Of a stretch of 64,000 bases of DNA, positions 26,271 through 35,200 are shown piece after piece. A model generated the notes under the pieces. The model made no database searches. It saw nothing but the letters and a program-made list of their open reading frames with translations, and was not told the DNA's origin. The position numbers and the translations under genes were made by a program. Each line of letters opens with the position of its first letter. The stretch's first letter is position 1. Source of the stretch: Roseiarcus sp963822215 (GTDB taxonomy: Bacteria; Pseudomonadota; Alphaproteobacteria; Rhizobiales; Beijerinckiaceae); assembly GCA_963822215.1 (NCBI GenBank), contig CAWGGX010000014.1, forward strand, positions 1 to 64,000. Direction: 5' to 3'.

Positions 26271-27154
26271 TTCTCGGGTCTCTCCGCGATTGTTAGCGTG
26301 ACCTCAATCGGCTCGCCGCCGCGCAGCAACGAAAGCTTGGCGGTCTGACCGACACTGTCGGGTCCAAGCGCTCCGAGGATCGTCCGCATGTCGCGAATGC
26401 GCTCCTCGTTCCATTTGACGATGAGGTCGCCCTGCCGCACCCCGACCGCCGAGCCGGGCCCTGTCGGGTCGACGCTCATCACCATCGCTCCGATTCCGCC
26501 ATTGCCGTCGAGCTTAGCCGTCTGGAGGCCGAGGCCAAGGTACCCGTGCGCGATCCGGCCATGGGTCTGCAACTTGACGGCGACGCGTTCGATGGTCGCC
26601 GCCGGAATGACCAGAGCCGTTCGTCGCGGCCCGAACACCGCCATGCCGAATGCGCGGCCCGAGACGTCGAGCGCGAGGCCGCCTTCGCCGGCGCGACGCA
26701 AAGAAAGGTCAAGCTCGATCCGCTCGTCGATCTCGCCGCCACGCAGGCTGCGCCACGCGGGGCCAACGGATGAGACCGAGCCGAATGCAGCGATCGGCGC
26801 GCCGTTCCGGACTCCGACAGCTAGCGCCAGAGCGCCTGTCCGCAGCGACGCGGATTGGAGCGGGATAGCCGACGCATTGACGCCTTCGGCGCGAAGAAGG
26901 GCAATATCGGTCGTCGAGTCACGCCCGACTAAGGTCGCGGCCGTGGTTTCGCCATCAGGCGACACGACAGAGATATCACCTTCTTCCGCGAGCGCTTCGT
27001 CCGCCGTCACGATCAAGCCAGGTCGCCAGACGAATCCGCTCGAACGCGAATGGGCCGAGTGAACGGCGACAACACTCTTCGCAGCGTCAGCGACGACGTT
27101 GCAGAGCGCGTCGGAAAAGGTTTGCAAGGAACTCGCGGGCGCCGCGTTTGACAT
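26267..27154 (-). CDS. HtrA-like (S1C) PDZ protein with lost catalytic residues
   Basis: About 295 residues laid out like DegP/HtrA: a trypsin-like barrel (about 20-185) and a PDZ domain (about 200-290, GYLGLGLQTAKL, SAVGVRQGDLIVKWNEERI). The catalytic Asp region is present (GRDSTTDIALLRAEG). The His motif (normally TNHHV) reads VTADEALAE, and the Ser motif (normally GNSGGP) reads AGEGGLAL. His and Ser are therefore replaced and proteolysis is not expected. No signal peptide is visible, so it is probably cytoplasmic. Overlap with the LuxR gene suggests a peptide-binding scaffold controlling that regulator (inference). The ATG at 27154 is preferred over 27166. Confidence 0.8.
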   Translation of the reverse strand: MSNAAPASSLQTFSDALCNVVADAAKSVVAVHSAHSRSSGFVWRPGLIVTADEALAEEGDISVVSPDGETTAATLVGRDSTTDIALLRAEGVNASAIPLQSASLRTGALALAVGVRNGAPIAAFGSVSSVGPAWRSLRGGEIDERIELDLSLRRAGEGGLALDVSGRAFGMAVFGPRRTALVIPAATIERVAVKLQTHGRIAHGYLGLGLQTAKLDGNGGIGAMVMSVDPTGPGSAVGVRQGDLIVKWNEERIRDMRTILGALGPDSVGQTAKLSLLRGGEPIEVTLTIAERPEN

Positions 27155-27805
27155 GGAAGCCTCCAAGATCAGAGCTTCAAGCTAGGCGGCGTATTGACGG
27201 TCGCCTACTACCCAGGCGGCTAGGTTGCCCCCACGTTAGCCGCTCAGCCCAGAGTCGGCGCGCCCCCTTTACGCCGTCGCCGGCGCCTGCCAATGCGGCG
27301 GTTCTCAAATGAGCGGACGCCAGGCCGGAGAGGCGCCTTCGGCGTCCATGGGTGAATTCTGCCGTTCACGCCGAACGTCAGGCATCAGGGCTGTGTCGCC
27401 CAACAGATAGTCGAGCTGGCCATCGCGAGAGATCTCTTCGCCGACATCCTGCGGCTGATCGCCGGAAAAGCTGATCATGATCGGCGCGAAGGTCATCAGC
27501 CATCGCCGCTGTGTCGCGTTTGTCGGTTGGGTTTTAATTGGCCCAGAGCGTTCGAAACGGCCGAATTCTCGCAATTAAGGGGTCTGATTTACTCTTGGTG
27601 CACGCGCCGGCCACAGCACACCCGATGACGCCCTGGCATCTTGCGCCGGTGGGCTGCAGCAAGGGTGATGAAAACATCAGCGTCATGGTCACCTACGCCA
27701 AGCCTGAACGTTGAGCGTCCAACGGGGAGAACAGGCTTGGTCGGTCACGGTGGACAGCCGGCAGCCGACCTCCTGTCCGGGATGCGGTACGCAGTCCATA
27801 TCGCG
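27155..27805. other. Intergenic stretch, no gene supported
   Basis: About 650 bases; it carries the promoter for the minus-strand PDZ/LuxR pair. An 89-codon frame at 27305-27574 (minus) lacks any recognisable feature. Confidence 0.35.
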
Positions 27806-28028
27806 TCACAGCGCTTTCAAGCGGCGGTCCCGGCCCTCGTCGTGAACCGAGAGGCAAAGCTCTTCGCCGATCCGCCTGGCGGCGAGCGTGACCGTTGTCT
27901 CCTCCTGGCGCGGCCTGGATCGCGTTCGGGACGAGAATGTCGAGGGCGATCCGTACCTGTTCCGGGTCGAAGAGCGCCTCTTCGCGATCCGTCATTGCGC
28001 GGAGGGCCACGCGCCTTGCCGCTGCCAT
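27806..28028 (-). pseudogene. Small frameshifted open frame, family unknown
   Basis: From an ATG at 28028 the frame reads sensibly (MTDREEALFDPEQVRIALDI, then LVPNAIQAAPGG). At about 27900 the plausible continuation moves to another frame, TLAARRIGEELCLSVHDEG, ending LKAL and a stop at 27806. Joined, it is about a 74-residue helical protein. One indel, or a sequencing error in the GGAGGAG tract, would explain it. Confidence 0.35.
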
Positions 28029-28150
28029 TTCTTCATGAGCCGCCGCGCAATCTTGCATCAGCCGCGGAAGGGCGACCGGCGCGAGACGGGCCGCCGGACG
28101 TTCCGTAGCCCCGAGGAGGCGTCTGAGCGGCGTGTCGAGCCGAACGCACC

Positions 28151-28189
28151 GGTCACAACCAAGGTTGCGGAGGCGACTGGAATGTGACA
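28151..28189 (+). promoter_or_regulatory. Inverted repeat GTCACA-N25-TGTGAC, conserved upstream element 1
   Basis: The segment GGTCACAACCAAGGTTGCGG through GTGACAG recurs almost unchanged, in the opposite orientation, at 37058-37095 ahead of the paralogous gene there. Conservation while the flanks differ suggests a regulator site or a mobile-unit end. Confidence 0.5.
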
Positions 28190-28215
28190 GCGGCCGCTGT
28201 TAATCTAAGAAATCC

Positions 28216-28479
28216 ATGTTCCGTGCTGTGAAAAACGTGACCAGAGAGTTCGTTCACCCGCTGTGCCGAGCGGCGCGCGTCTTCGAAGCTGAAAGACAAG
28301 ATGCGTCCGGGGAGCGTGTCCTGGTCATCGTAACAACGATGGAGTTGGACCCGACCAGCCCTCGGTACAAGAAGAACCTTGTCGAGAAGCTTTCGTATGC
28401 GGCGAAAGGGTATCTATCGAAGTCATCTGACGCGACTTCTTATGTCCTCGTAAACCGCCTGAGGAATTGGGATCAGTGA
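28216..28479 (+). CDS. Small hypothetical protein
   Basis: 87 residues, alpha/beta with a hydrophobic strand VLVIVTTMEL and helix NLVEKLSYAAKGYL; cytoplasmic. It sits between the conserved upstream inverted repeat (28151) and the tiny gene at 28518. The paralogous locus at 37.0 kb lacks it, so it is an insertion or was lost there. The stop is 39 bases before the next start. No family recognised. Confidence 0.55.
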   Translation: MFRAVKNVTREFVHPLCRAARVFEAERQDASGERVLVIVTTMELDPTSPRYKKNLVEKLSYAAKGYLSKSSDATSYVLVNRLRNWDQ

Positions 28480-28517
28480 TCAACTGCCCTGCCGACGTTT
28501 ACAGGAGAACTCTGATA

Positions 28518-28721
28518 ATGGCGATCGGCTTGTATGTGACGTCAGACGGGAGAGTGGCGGTGGACTACGGATCCCGTAAGCTTTCTATCCCGATCAGCCA
28601 GTACAAGGCGAATGGGTACAAGCCCCCGTTCAAGAAGTTGCTCGTCAGAGCCACGACAAGCCCCGACGCCATTCCCAGATCAAGTCGGCAAAGCACAGGG
28701 GCGGGCGTTCCTAGCGCCTAG
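28518..28721 (+). CDS. Tiny conserved protein, paralogue of 36798-37010
   Basis: 67 residues. The first 45 (GLYVTSDGRVAVDYGSRKL, PISQYKANGYKPPF) match the minus-strand gene at 37010 closely, and so does the leader (ACAGGAGAACTCTGATA here, ACAGGGGAGGTCTGACA there). The ATG at 28518 has AGGAG at a good distance. The fold appears to be a small beta-rich domain followed by a disordered tail. No family name is recognised. Duplication within 9 kb with shared regulatory DNA shows it is a genuine, dispersed gene. Confidence 0.65.
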   Translation: MAIGLYVTSDGRVAVDYGSRKLSIPISQYKANGYKPPFKKLLVRATTSPDAIPRSSRQSTGAGVPSA

Positions 28722-29197
28722 GCAACCGATGCGGCCCCGGGCGATTGGCCCCAATCTTTGGGTTCCATAACGCCCCCATACTCGTTTCGGCGACGACTCA
28801 ATACGTCGCGGACGCACATTCGCGATTTGCACGATCCGTTCGCCGCGAAACGCACCAAGCGGAAAAGGCAAACAGCATGCCGTTCTCGAGCGTCTCCCGC
28901 GACCCCGCGCGGCGGCGGCCGGAGCCCGTTCACGATCCTTCACCCGCCTGGCATTTGCGGGCGGCCGCGGGGGTTGCGAATATTGCCTATGCGGATCGCC
29001 ATAGACGTTGCAGCTACGACGACGCGCGCGACGGGAGCGACGCGGAATGGCCGACGGGATCTTTGGCCAGAAAAGCGGCTGTGGCCACGCGGCGCCCAGT
29101 CACCCGGACCCGCCCGGCGGAAGAAACCATTGCCATGACGCTCCGCGCGGGAAAATATCCAGCGTTCGCTCAACCCAATTGCAGCGAGAGCAAGGCC
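28722..29197. other. Intergenic stretch with a dispersed 16-bp repeat
   Basis: An open frame runs through it in continuation of the next gene but has non-coding composition. GGTTCCATAACGCCCC at 28761-28776 recurs exactly at 33255-33270. Confidence 0.4.
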
Positions 29198-29581
29198 ATG
29201 AGTGCGGACAAACACCATCTGATTTGGATCGAGCAATGCGAAGCGGCGCGAACCATCCGGGAGCGCTACGGACTCGAGGCGGCGTTCGACTACGTCGTCG
29301 GCGAGAAACTGATAAACTTCGCCAGCGCGGCCCATGACCATCCAGCGTTCGCCAGGGAGCTTCCCCGATTTGTCTCCGAAGCGCGGCGCATGTTTTCGGC
29401 CGATGAAATTCGTACCCATCTTGCGCGCCTCGAACGCGAGCAGGCCGAAAGAGACGCCGAGATCAGCGACCCGGACGAGGATGAGGTCCTCTTTGAGACC
29501 ACGGCCATGGCGGCCGAGCGCATCAGGCAGTTCGCCACGATCAAAGACCTCCTCACCGCGGATACGCTCGGCACGTCTTGA
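29198..29581 (+). CDS. Conserved hypothetical small acidic protein
   Basis: 127 residues, strongly helical and acidic: IWIEQCEAARTIRERYGLEA, DYVVGEKLINFA, ELPRFVSEARRMFSADEI, and a Glu/Asp-rich tail. No membrane segment. The ATG at 29198 is chosen because composition becomes protein-like there; the frame stays open upstream to 28745. It resembles small unnamed proteins of Hyphomicrobiales found beside mobilisation or repair genes. Function unknown. Confidence 0.6.
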   Translation: MSADKHHLIWIEQCEAARTIRERYGLEAAFDYVVGEKLINFASAAHDHPAFARELPRFVSEARRMFSADEIRTHLARLEREQAERDAEISDPDEDEVLFETTAMAAERIRQFATIKDLLTADTLGTS

Positions 29582-29663
29582 GCCGGCGCTCGTTTCACAG
29601 CGATAAGTCGCGCCTGCGCCTCTGCCCGGCGCTCAGATCCGCGGGCATCGTCGCCATCGTGCT

Positions 29664-31901
29664 TTAGCGCGCGACGGACGAAACGAGCGTCGAGCGCGAC
29701 GCGCCGAGCCGCAGCCAATCATCGAGTTTCGACCAGCGTCGCCGGCCCGAAACATTGCGAACGGCGATCGCGACGGCCTTCTTCTGGCCGACGAGAACCA
29801 CGAGCTTCTTGCCGCGGGTGACGCCGGTATAGAGGAGATTCCGCTGCAGCATCGGGTAGTGCTGCGTCATGACCGGGATGATCACGGCGGGATACTCAGA
29901 GCCCTGGCTCTTGTGGATGGTGGCGGCGTAGGCGGGGACGAGCGTGTCGAGTTCGCCGAAGCCGTAGGTCACCGAGCGCCCATCGAAGCTCGCCGCGAGT
30001 TCGCCCGCCTCGGGATCGACGTCGACGACGTAGCCGATATCGCCGTTGTAGACCTCCTTGTCGTAGTCATTCTCGATCTGCATGACCTTGTCGCCTGGGG
30101 CAAAGGTCCAGCCGAAACGCTCGACCTTGCGTTCGCCAGCGGGGTTCAAAGCCGCCTGCAATTCGATGTTGAGCGAGCGGGCGCCAACGCCGCCGCGGTT
30201 CATCGGGCACAGGACCTGGATGTCCCGGATCGGGTTCAAGTGGAAGCGTTTGGGGATGCGGGTCTTCACCAACTCCAAGATGCGCTGAACGGCGGTCTCG
30301 GGATCCTCGGCCGCAACGAAGTAGAAGTCGCTGTCGCCGGCAGGCGAGACGAGATCGGGCGCCAAGCCTTGATTGATGCGGTGGGCGTTGATGATGATCC
30401 GGCTCGCCGCGGCCTGCCGGAACACCTCGGTCAAGCGCACGACGGGAACTGCGCCAGAGCCGATGATGTCGGCCAGGACCTGCCCGGGTCCGACGGAAGG
30501 CAACTGGTCGATGTCGCCGACGATGAGCAGCGCCGCATCGTCCGGCGTCGCCTTCATCAGCGCCTGCATCAGCATGACGTCGATCATCGAGGCCTCGTCG
30601 ACCACGAGCAGATCGCAATCGAGAGGATTGTCGGAGTTGCGTTTGAACCCGCCACTCCTTGGATCGACCTCGAGGAGACGGTGGATGGTCTTGGCCTCGA
30701 CGCCCGTCGCTTCGGTTATGCGCTTCGCGGCGCGGCCCGTGGGCGCGCAAAGCAGCAGCCGCACGCCCTTGGCCGCAAGGATCTTGAGGATCGAATTGAC
30801 GATCGTCGTCTTGCCAACGCCCGGACCGCCGGTGATTACCAGCGCCTTGGCGGTCAGCGCCTGGCGGATCGCCGCCTTCTGACTGTCGGCAAGCTGCAGC
30901 CCGCTGCGCTTTTCAACCCACGGTATGGCCTTCGCTACGTCGATCCATGCCCAGGGCAGCCGGCCGCGCGCGATGCGGATCAGTCGATCGGCGATCGCTT
31001 GCTCGGCCCTGTAGAGGCCCGCCAGGAACATGCAGGCGGCATCGCCGACCTTGTCGGCGATCACGGCGCCGTCGGATCGTTCGAGCTCCAGGGCAGTCAA
31101 AATCAACGCCTTCGGCGCTTCGAGCAGCTTTTCGGCGAGCGGGATCAATTGATCCGTTGGCAGCCCGCAGTGACCCTCGTCCATCGCCTCTGTCAGCGCG
31201 TACGATATTCCGGCGCGAAGTCGGATCATGGCGGTCTTTTCGATGCCGAGCTTCATCGCGATCGCATCGGCGGTCTTGAAGCCGATACCTCGGATATCCC
31301 GGGCAAGGCGATAAGGATTCTCGGTCATGACCTGCACGGCGTCGGCGCCGTAGGTCTTGAAGATGCGAACGGCGCGGGCGGTTCCGACCCCGTTGCTATG
31401 AAGGAAGACCATGATCTCCCGGACGACCTTCTGCTCGGCCCAGGCGTCCGTGATCCGCTTGGCCCGAACCGAGCCAATGCCCGTCACCTCGCGAAGCCGA
31501 TCGGGTTCGGCCTCGATGACATCGAAGACTTTCTCGCCGAAGGCCTTGACCATCTTCCTGGCGTAGACCGGCCCAATGCCCCGGATCATGCCGGAGCCCA
31601 GGTATTTCTCGATCCCGTCGATCGAACTCGGCGCCGAGGTCCTGAGAAAGCGCGCCCTGAACTGCTGACCGTGGGCGCGATCGTTGATCCATTCCCCGGA
31701 CGCGGTGATCCACTCGCCGGCCGAGATGACGGCGGCGTGGCCGACGACGGTCACCAAATCGCGGTGTCCGCGCGCCTTCGCCCTCAGAACGCAGAAGCCG
31801 TTCTCCGGATTGTGGAAGGTAACCCGCTCGACGAGGCCAGCGAGCACTTCCTGCGTCGAAGGCTTAGGATTCGACTTCATACGGACCGCAGGATCCTTCA
31901 T
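29664..31901 (-). CDS. RecD2-type ATP-dependent DNA helicase
   Basis: 745 residues, normal length for RecD2 (SF1B, 5'-3' helicase). An N-terminal OB-like/helix-hairpin-helix part carries GMIRGIGPVYARKMVKAFG and VTGIGSVRAKRI. The motor follows with Walker A GGPGVGKTTIVNSIL (about 370), Walker B LLVVDEASMIDVML, motif III GDIDQLPSVGPGQVL, LNPIRDIQVLCPMNRGGVG, and the 2B/SH3 and motif VI region TIHKSQGSEYPAVIIP with YTGVTRGKKLVVLVG. All motor motifs are intact. Unlike RecD of RecBCD it acts alone, in replication-fork repair. It stands as a single gene; the start at 31901 is upstream of another ATG at 31880. Confidence 0.9.
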   Translation of the reverse strand: MKDPAVRMKSNPKPSTQEVLAGLVERVTFHNPENGFCVLRAKARGHRDLVTVVGHAAVISAGEWITASGEWINDRAHGQQFRARFLRTSAPSSIDGIEKYLGSGMIRGIGPVYARKMVKAFGEKVFDVIEAEPDRLREVTGIGSVRAKRITDAWAEQKVVREIMVFLHSNGVGTARAVRIFKTYGADAVQVMTENPYRLARDIRGIGFKTADAIAMKLGIEKTAMIRLRAGISYALTEAMDEGHCGLPTDQLIPLAEKLLEAPKALILTALELERSDGAVIADKVGDAACMFLAGLYRAEQAIADRLIRIARGRLPWAWIDVAKAIPWVEKRSGLQLADSQKAAIRQALTAKALVITGGPGVGKTTIVNSILKILAAKGVRLLLCAPTGRAAKRITEATGVEAKTIHRLLEVDPRSGGFKRNSDNPLDCDLLVVDEASMIDVMLMQALMKATPDDAALLIVGDIDQLPSVGPGQVLADIIGSGAVPVVRLTEVFRQAAASRIIINAHRINQGLAPDLVSPAGDSDFYFVAAEDPETAVQRILELVKTRIPKRFHLNPIRDIQVLCPMNRGGVGARSLNIELQAALNPAGERKVERFGWTFAPGDKVMQIENDYDKEVYNGDIGYVVDVDPEAGELAASFDGRSVTYGFGELDTLVPAYAATIHKSQGSEYPAVIIPVMTQHYPMLQRNLLYTGVTRGKKLVVLVGQKKAVAIAVRNVSGRRRWSKLDDWLRLGASRSTLVSSVAR

Positions 31902-32074
31902 TTTCCGGCAAGATACCGCGAACGTGACGGCGTCCTGCCATTACGAGAGCTGAACCCGTGAGACGGAGACAGAGTCAAACGCCTGCCGGGTGGTCTCTCG
32001 CGGGCGACGAATTCGGGTTTCCGCATTGCGGACTGACCGGCGTTTTTCGTGTCTTCGTCGTTTAGACGGTTTCG

Positions 32075-32332
32075 TCATTCCGCGGACCGGGCCGTCGCTT
32101 CAAACAGCGCCGCTGCCTTGGCCGCTTCGAACGTGTCGGCGGCGCCGCCAACCACCAGATCGCTGCCGCCGCCGCCCGTTTTGGCTTTGCGCCGGACCTC
32201 CCATGTCGGGACGATATCCTCCGTAAAGACCAACAGCATGAACCCTCCAACATCGGTCGAAACCGCAGGGCTCGGCCAGAGTGGAGGCAGCGGTTGCCAG
32301 TCTACGTCGGTCATATGTTCGCTCTTAGTCAT
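32075..32332 (-). CDS. Small hypothetical protein
   Basis: 85 residues from the ATG at 32332 (MTKSEHMTDVDWQPL). It has two beta strands (FMLLVFTEDIVPTWEVRR) around a Gly/Ala-rich stretch and a C-terminal helix. Cytoplasmic. Family not recognised and coding support is only moderate. Confidence 0.4.
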   Translation of the reverse strand: MTKSEHMTDVDWQPLPPLWPSPAVSTDVGGFMLLVFTEDIVPTWEVRRKAKTGGGGSDLVVGGAADTFEAAKAAALFEATARSAE

Positions 32333-32414
32333 CACGTATCTGGCTTTGATAACAATTAGAGCCACACAGGCCCTGGCCTAGAGTTCTTCGAGTCCTCCGC
32401 CGCTGCGTTGAGTG

Positions 32415-32705
32415 CTAAGGCCATTCCTGTTTTACATGCATCACGCGTAAAATTTCAACTCGAGCGGATCGCGCGCGAACCCGATAGACGACGATGAAAG
32501 GGGTCGAGGCGATCACCAATTCGCGGGTTCCGCGCCGTCGTCCGACCCTTCCGGCTTCGGGATAGTCGCTCAGGAGGACGTCGGCCCCGCGGCGGATGGC
32601 GAGCGCCATCGCCAGTGCGCCCTGCGGGCTTTCCTGCTCGATATAGTCGAGGATGTGGTCCAGATCGGCGGCAGCGGAGTCAAGCCAGACGACGGAAACG
32701 CTCAA
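32415..32705 (-). CDS. ParE/RelE-superfamily toxin
   Basis: 96 residues typical of the ParE/RelE fold. An N-terminal helix (SAAADLDHILDYIEQ) is followed by the central LLSDYPEAGRVGRRRGTREL and the strands FIVVYRVRARSARVEILRVM, ending HVKQEWP. ParE members poison gyrase and RelE members cleave mRNA; sequence alone favours ParE. Translation begins at TTG in a TTGA overlap with the upstream antitoxin stop (32702), so toxin is made only with antitoxin. Confidence 0.85.
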   Translation of the reverse strand: MSVSVVWLDSAAADLDHILDYIEQESPQGALAMALAIRRGADVLLSDYPEAGRVGRRRGTRELVIASTPFIVVYRVRARSARVEILRVMHVKQEWP

Positions 32706-33172
32706 GCATCGCGCCCCTTAAGCCGCGCAATGCGGGCGTCCAGCTCCGCCATCACCTCGCCGTGCGGGATCCATTCGGCGTCCGAACCGTCCGCGCGGCC
32801 GACGCCCTTCTCGACTTCGGCTCGGAACCAGGCGTCATGCTTGGCCGCCAGGTGGCGGGCCTTCATACGGGCGGCCTGATCGGGACGATGGCGCGCGCCA
32901 ACCTCGGGCTCGTGCGCCTCAGCGTCCACCTCGAAGCGGGTGACGCCCAACTCGTCCCGCACGAAGGAGGCCGCCGTGGCGAGGTTGCGCCACAGCCGCG
33001 GCGCGTGTCCGCGCTGGGCAGCGACGGCGCGCTCGAGCGCGCCGTAACGCACGAGGACGGTCCATCCGCCAGGCTGGCCGAGGACGGTCGCGCCGCGGAT
33101 CGCCTGGGCGTCGACCAGACTGCGAACCGCCTTGCCGTCGATGATCTCGGGGGCGCTTGCTCGCGTCGTCAT
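32702..33172 (-). CDS. Cognate antitoxin of the ParE-type toxin
   Basis: 156 residues, long for an antitoxin. The N-terminal about 100 residues form an alpha/beta domain (PEIIDGKAVRSLVDAQAI, GWTVLVRYGALERAVAAQ) that may bind DNA. The C-terminal 45 residues (KHDAWFRAEVEKGVGRAD, then IPHGEVMAELDARIARL) are the familiar toxin-neutralising tail seen upstream of ParE genes. The order antitoxin then toxin with a four-base overlap is standard. It probably represses its own promoter in the 33173-33250 region. Confidence 0.7.
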   Translation of the reverse strand: MTTRASAPEIIDGKAVRSLVDAQAIRGATVLGQPGGWTVLVRYGALERAVAAQRGHAPRLWRNLATAASFVRDELGVTRFEVDAEAHEPEVGARHRPDQAARMKARHLAAKHDAWFRAEVEKGVGRADGSDAEWIPHGEVMAELDARIARLKGRDA

Positions 33173-33929
33173 TCTGTCCCACCATGGCGTTTAGGTGTGC
33201 GGTGCGGGATTATTTAGTGCTCCGACGAGAAAGTCCAGTCTCAGCGGAGTTTTTGGTTCCATAACGCCCCATCCCGGAACCGCCCGAACCGCGCGGCGGC
33301 TCGTGTGACCATCGACGGCCGCCCCAGGCGAGGCCAGCTCAGTCCCCGGCGTATCTTGAAGCCGCCCGACGAAGCGTCGCCTTGATGGCCGCGCCCGAAC
33401 GGAAGCGTCAGGGTCGCCTCGACCGATCGCCAAAGGACCTCGGGCAGATGCGACAATTCGCGGCGCGTCCGCGACAATTATCGTCACGCTGCCGAAGGCA
33501 AGGCTAGGTTAGATATCGTGCAGGTCACAGCGGCCGCTGGGTTGCGGTGACTTAGACGGGCATTGTCACGTTGGCGATTTTTACTTGTCACCGAGGCGAC
33601 CCGCTAATCAACCGCAGACAGGAAAATCAACGGCTTTGAGGTTTCCATGGTGGCGCTCGAACCCTCCGGAATCCACTATTATTGGCCAACGTGACAATTC
33701 CGCCAGGCACGGCCGTTCCGGAAGCGGGATGCGAACGCGTCAGATCGACCCGTTGCGGACGTTCCCTGTCGGTCCCGGTACGGACGCAAAGCGCTTAAGA
33801 GCGGCCCTTCCGAAGCAACTGCCCATGATCTGAGGGCCGTCGAATGTTGGACGCAGTTCGGGCATAATCGATCGAGGATTAAAGACCTCAGCCAATAAGA
33901 AAGAGCGCCTTGCAACGCGGGAGGATTTT
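33173..33929. other. Intergenic stretch, divergent promoters
   Basis: About 760 bases between the minus-strand toxin-antitoxin operon and the plus-strand binding-protein gene. It holds the second copy of GGTTCCATAACGCCCC (33255-33270) and a GTCAC...GTGAC inverted repeat near 33525-33552 resembling the elements at 28151 and 37058. No gene is supported. Confidence 0.4.
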
Positions 33930-35189
33930 ATGCCCATCAGCCGATCATCGTTTCGCGTCCAGCGCCGCGCCTTTCTTGGCGCTGGGCTTGCCGCAGGGGC
34001 TCTGAAGGTCTTCAGTCCGTTCGTCAAGACGGCGCGCGCCGCGGAAGCCGTCGCGATCGGCCTCGACAATCCCCTGACCGGTCCACTCGCCGGGCTCGGA
34101 AAAAACGAGCTGATTGGTTGTCAAATGGCGACCGACGCCATCAACGCCAAGGGCGGCATCCTCGGCCGTTCAGTCAAGCTGATCGTCGAGGACTCCACCA
34201 GCGGGGACGCCGGGACTGCGGTGCTAAAGGCGCGCAAGCTGATCGAGGGCGCCAAGGTCGACTTCCTGCTTGGCAACGTCAACTCGGCGCTATCCCTCGC
34301 CATGGCGCAGGTGTCTAACGAAAAAGGCATCCTGCATATCGTACCGGGCGGCCACACCGACGCGGTCACTGGCGCGAGTTGCCACTGGAACGTGTTTCGC
34401 GTCTGCAACACCACACAGATGGAGGCGAACGCGGTCGCCGGCGCGCTCGTCAAGGAATACGGCAAGAAGTTCTACTACCTCACACCCGACTACGCCTTCG
34501 GCCATACGCTGGAGGCGGGCCTGACCAAGGCCATCGCCGCGCTCGGCGGCGAGAGGGTTGGCGGCGATTTGACGCCGCTCGGCAGCGTCGATTTCTCGTC
34601 TTATCTGATAAAGGCACAGGCGGCGAACCCCGACGTCATCATGTTCCTGATAGCCGGTGACGACATGACGAACGCTTTGAAACAGGCGGTTCAGTTTGGG
34701 CTCGACAAGAGAGTTCACCTGGCGGGCGCGCACCAGGAACTGGAGCCTCTGCAGGGCCTGCCGCCTGAGGCACGCATCGGCACGTGGGTTTTGGAGTGGT
34801 ACTGGAACCAGCCCGGTGCTCCCGATGCCGCCGCGTTCGTAGAGGCGACCAAGAAACGCACTGGCCGCGTGCCGACCGCGCGCACTTGGTTCGGTTATGT
34901 TTCGGTCTGGACCTGCGCGCTCGCCGCCGCCAAAGCCAACTCGCTCAAGGCGGTCGACATGGCGAAGGCGCTGCAGGACTTTCATCTGTCGCAGGAAATC
35001 GCGCTTGGACCGAATCCGGCATTCTATCGGGCCGGCCAAAATCAGCTCCTCGCCTCTCTGTTCGTCGGCGAGGCGCAGGCCGGCGGATCGGCGCCCGACG
35101 ATCTGTTCAAGGTTGCCTTCATCGTAAACGGCGCTGATGTTGCGGGCTCACTCGAGGATAGCGGCTGCAGGATGACTTGGCCGGCATGA
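33930..35189 (+). CDS. Branched-chain amino-acid/amide-type ABC substrate-binding protein (Tat-exported)
   Basis: 419 residues, Leu/Ile/Val-binding-protein superfamily (periplasmic type 1 fold). The N-terminus has a twin-arginine signal (RVQRRAFLGAGLAAGA, cleavage near ARAAEA). Core motifs: GLDNPLTGPLAGLGKNE, VDFLLGNVNSALSLAMAQ, YYLTPDYAFGHTLEAGL, DFSSYLIKAQAANPDVIMF. It captures an unidentified amino-acid or amide-like ligand in the periplasm. No permease or ATPase genes accompany it. IS1182 inserted 11 bases after its stop and may have separated it from them. Start supported by GGAGG at 33921-33925. Confidence 0.85.
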   Translation: MPISRSSFRVQRRAFLGAGLAAGALKVFSPFVKTARAAEAVAIGLDNPLTGPLAGLGKNELIGCQMATDAINAKGGILGRSVKLIVEDSTSGDAGTAVLKARKLIEGAKVDFLLGNVNSALSLAMAQVSNEKGILHIVPGGHTDAVTGASCHWNVFRVCNTTQMEANAVAGALVKEYGKKFYYLTPDYAFGHTLEAGLTKAIAALGGERVGGDLTPLGSVDFSSYLIKAQAANPDVIMFLIAGDDMTNALKQAVQFGLDKRVHLAGAHQELEPLQGLPPEARIGTWVLEWYWNQPGAPDAAAFVEATKKRTGRVPTARTWFGYVSVWTCALAAAKANSLKAVDMAKALQDFHLSQEIALGPNPAFYRAGQNQLLASLFVGEAQAGGSAPDDLFKVAFIVNGADVAGSLEDSGCRMTWPA

Positions 35190-35200
35190 AGCCGCTCTAG

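Noticed and set aside
27305..27574. 89-codon minus-strand frame
   Set aside because: No domain, weak start, isolated between clearer genes.
28745..29197. N-terminal extension of the 127-residue protein
   Set aside because: Composition changes abruptly at the ATG at 29198; the upstream part overlaps the dispersed repeat and looks non-coding.
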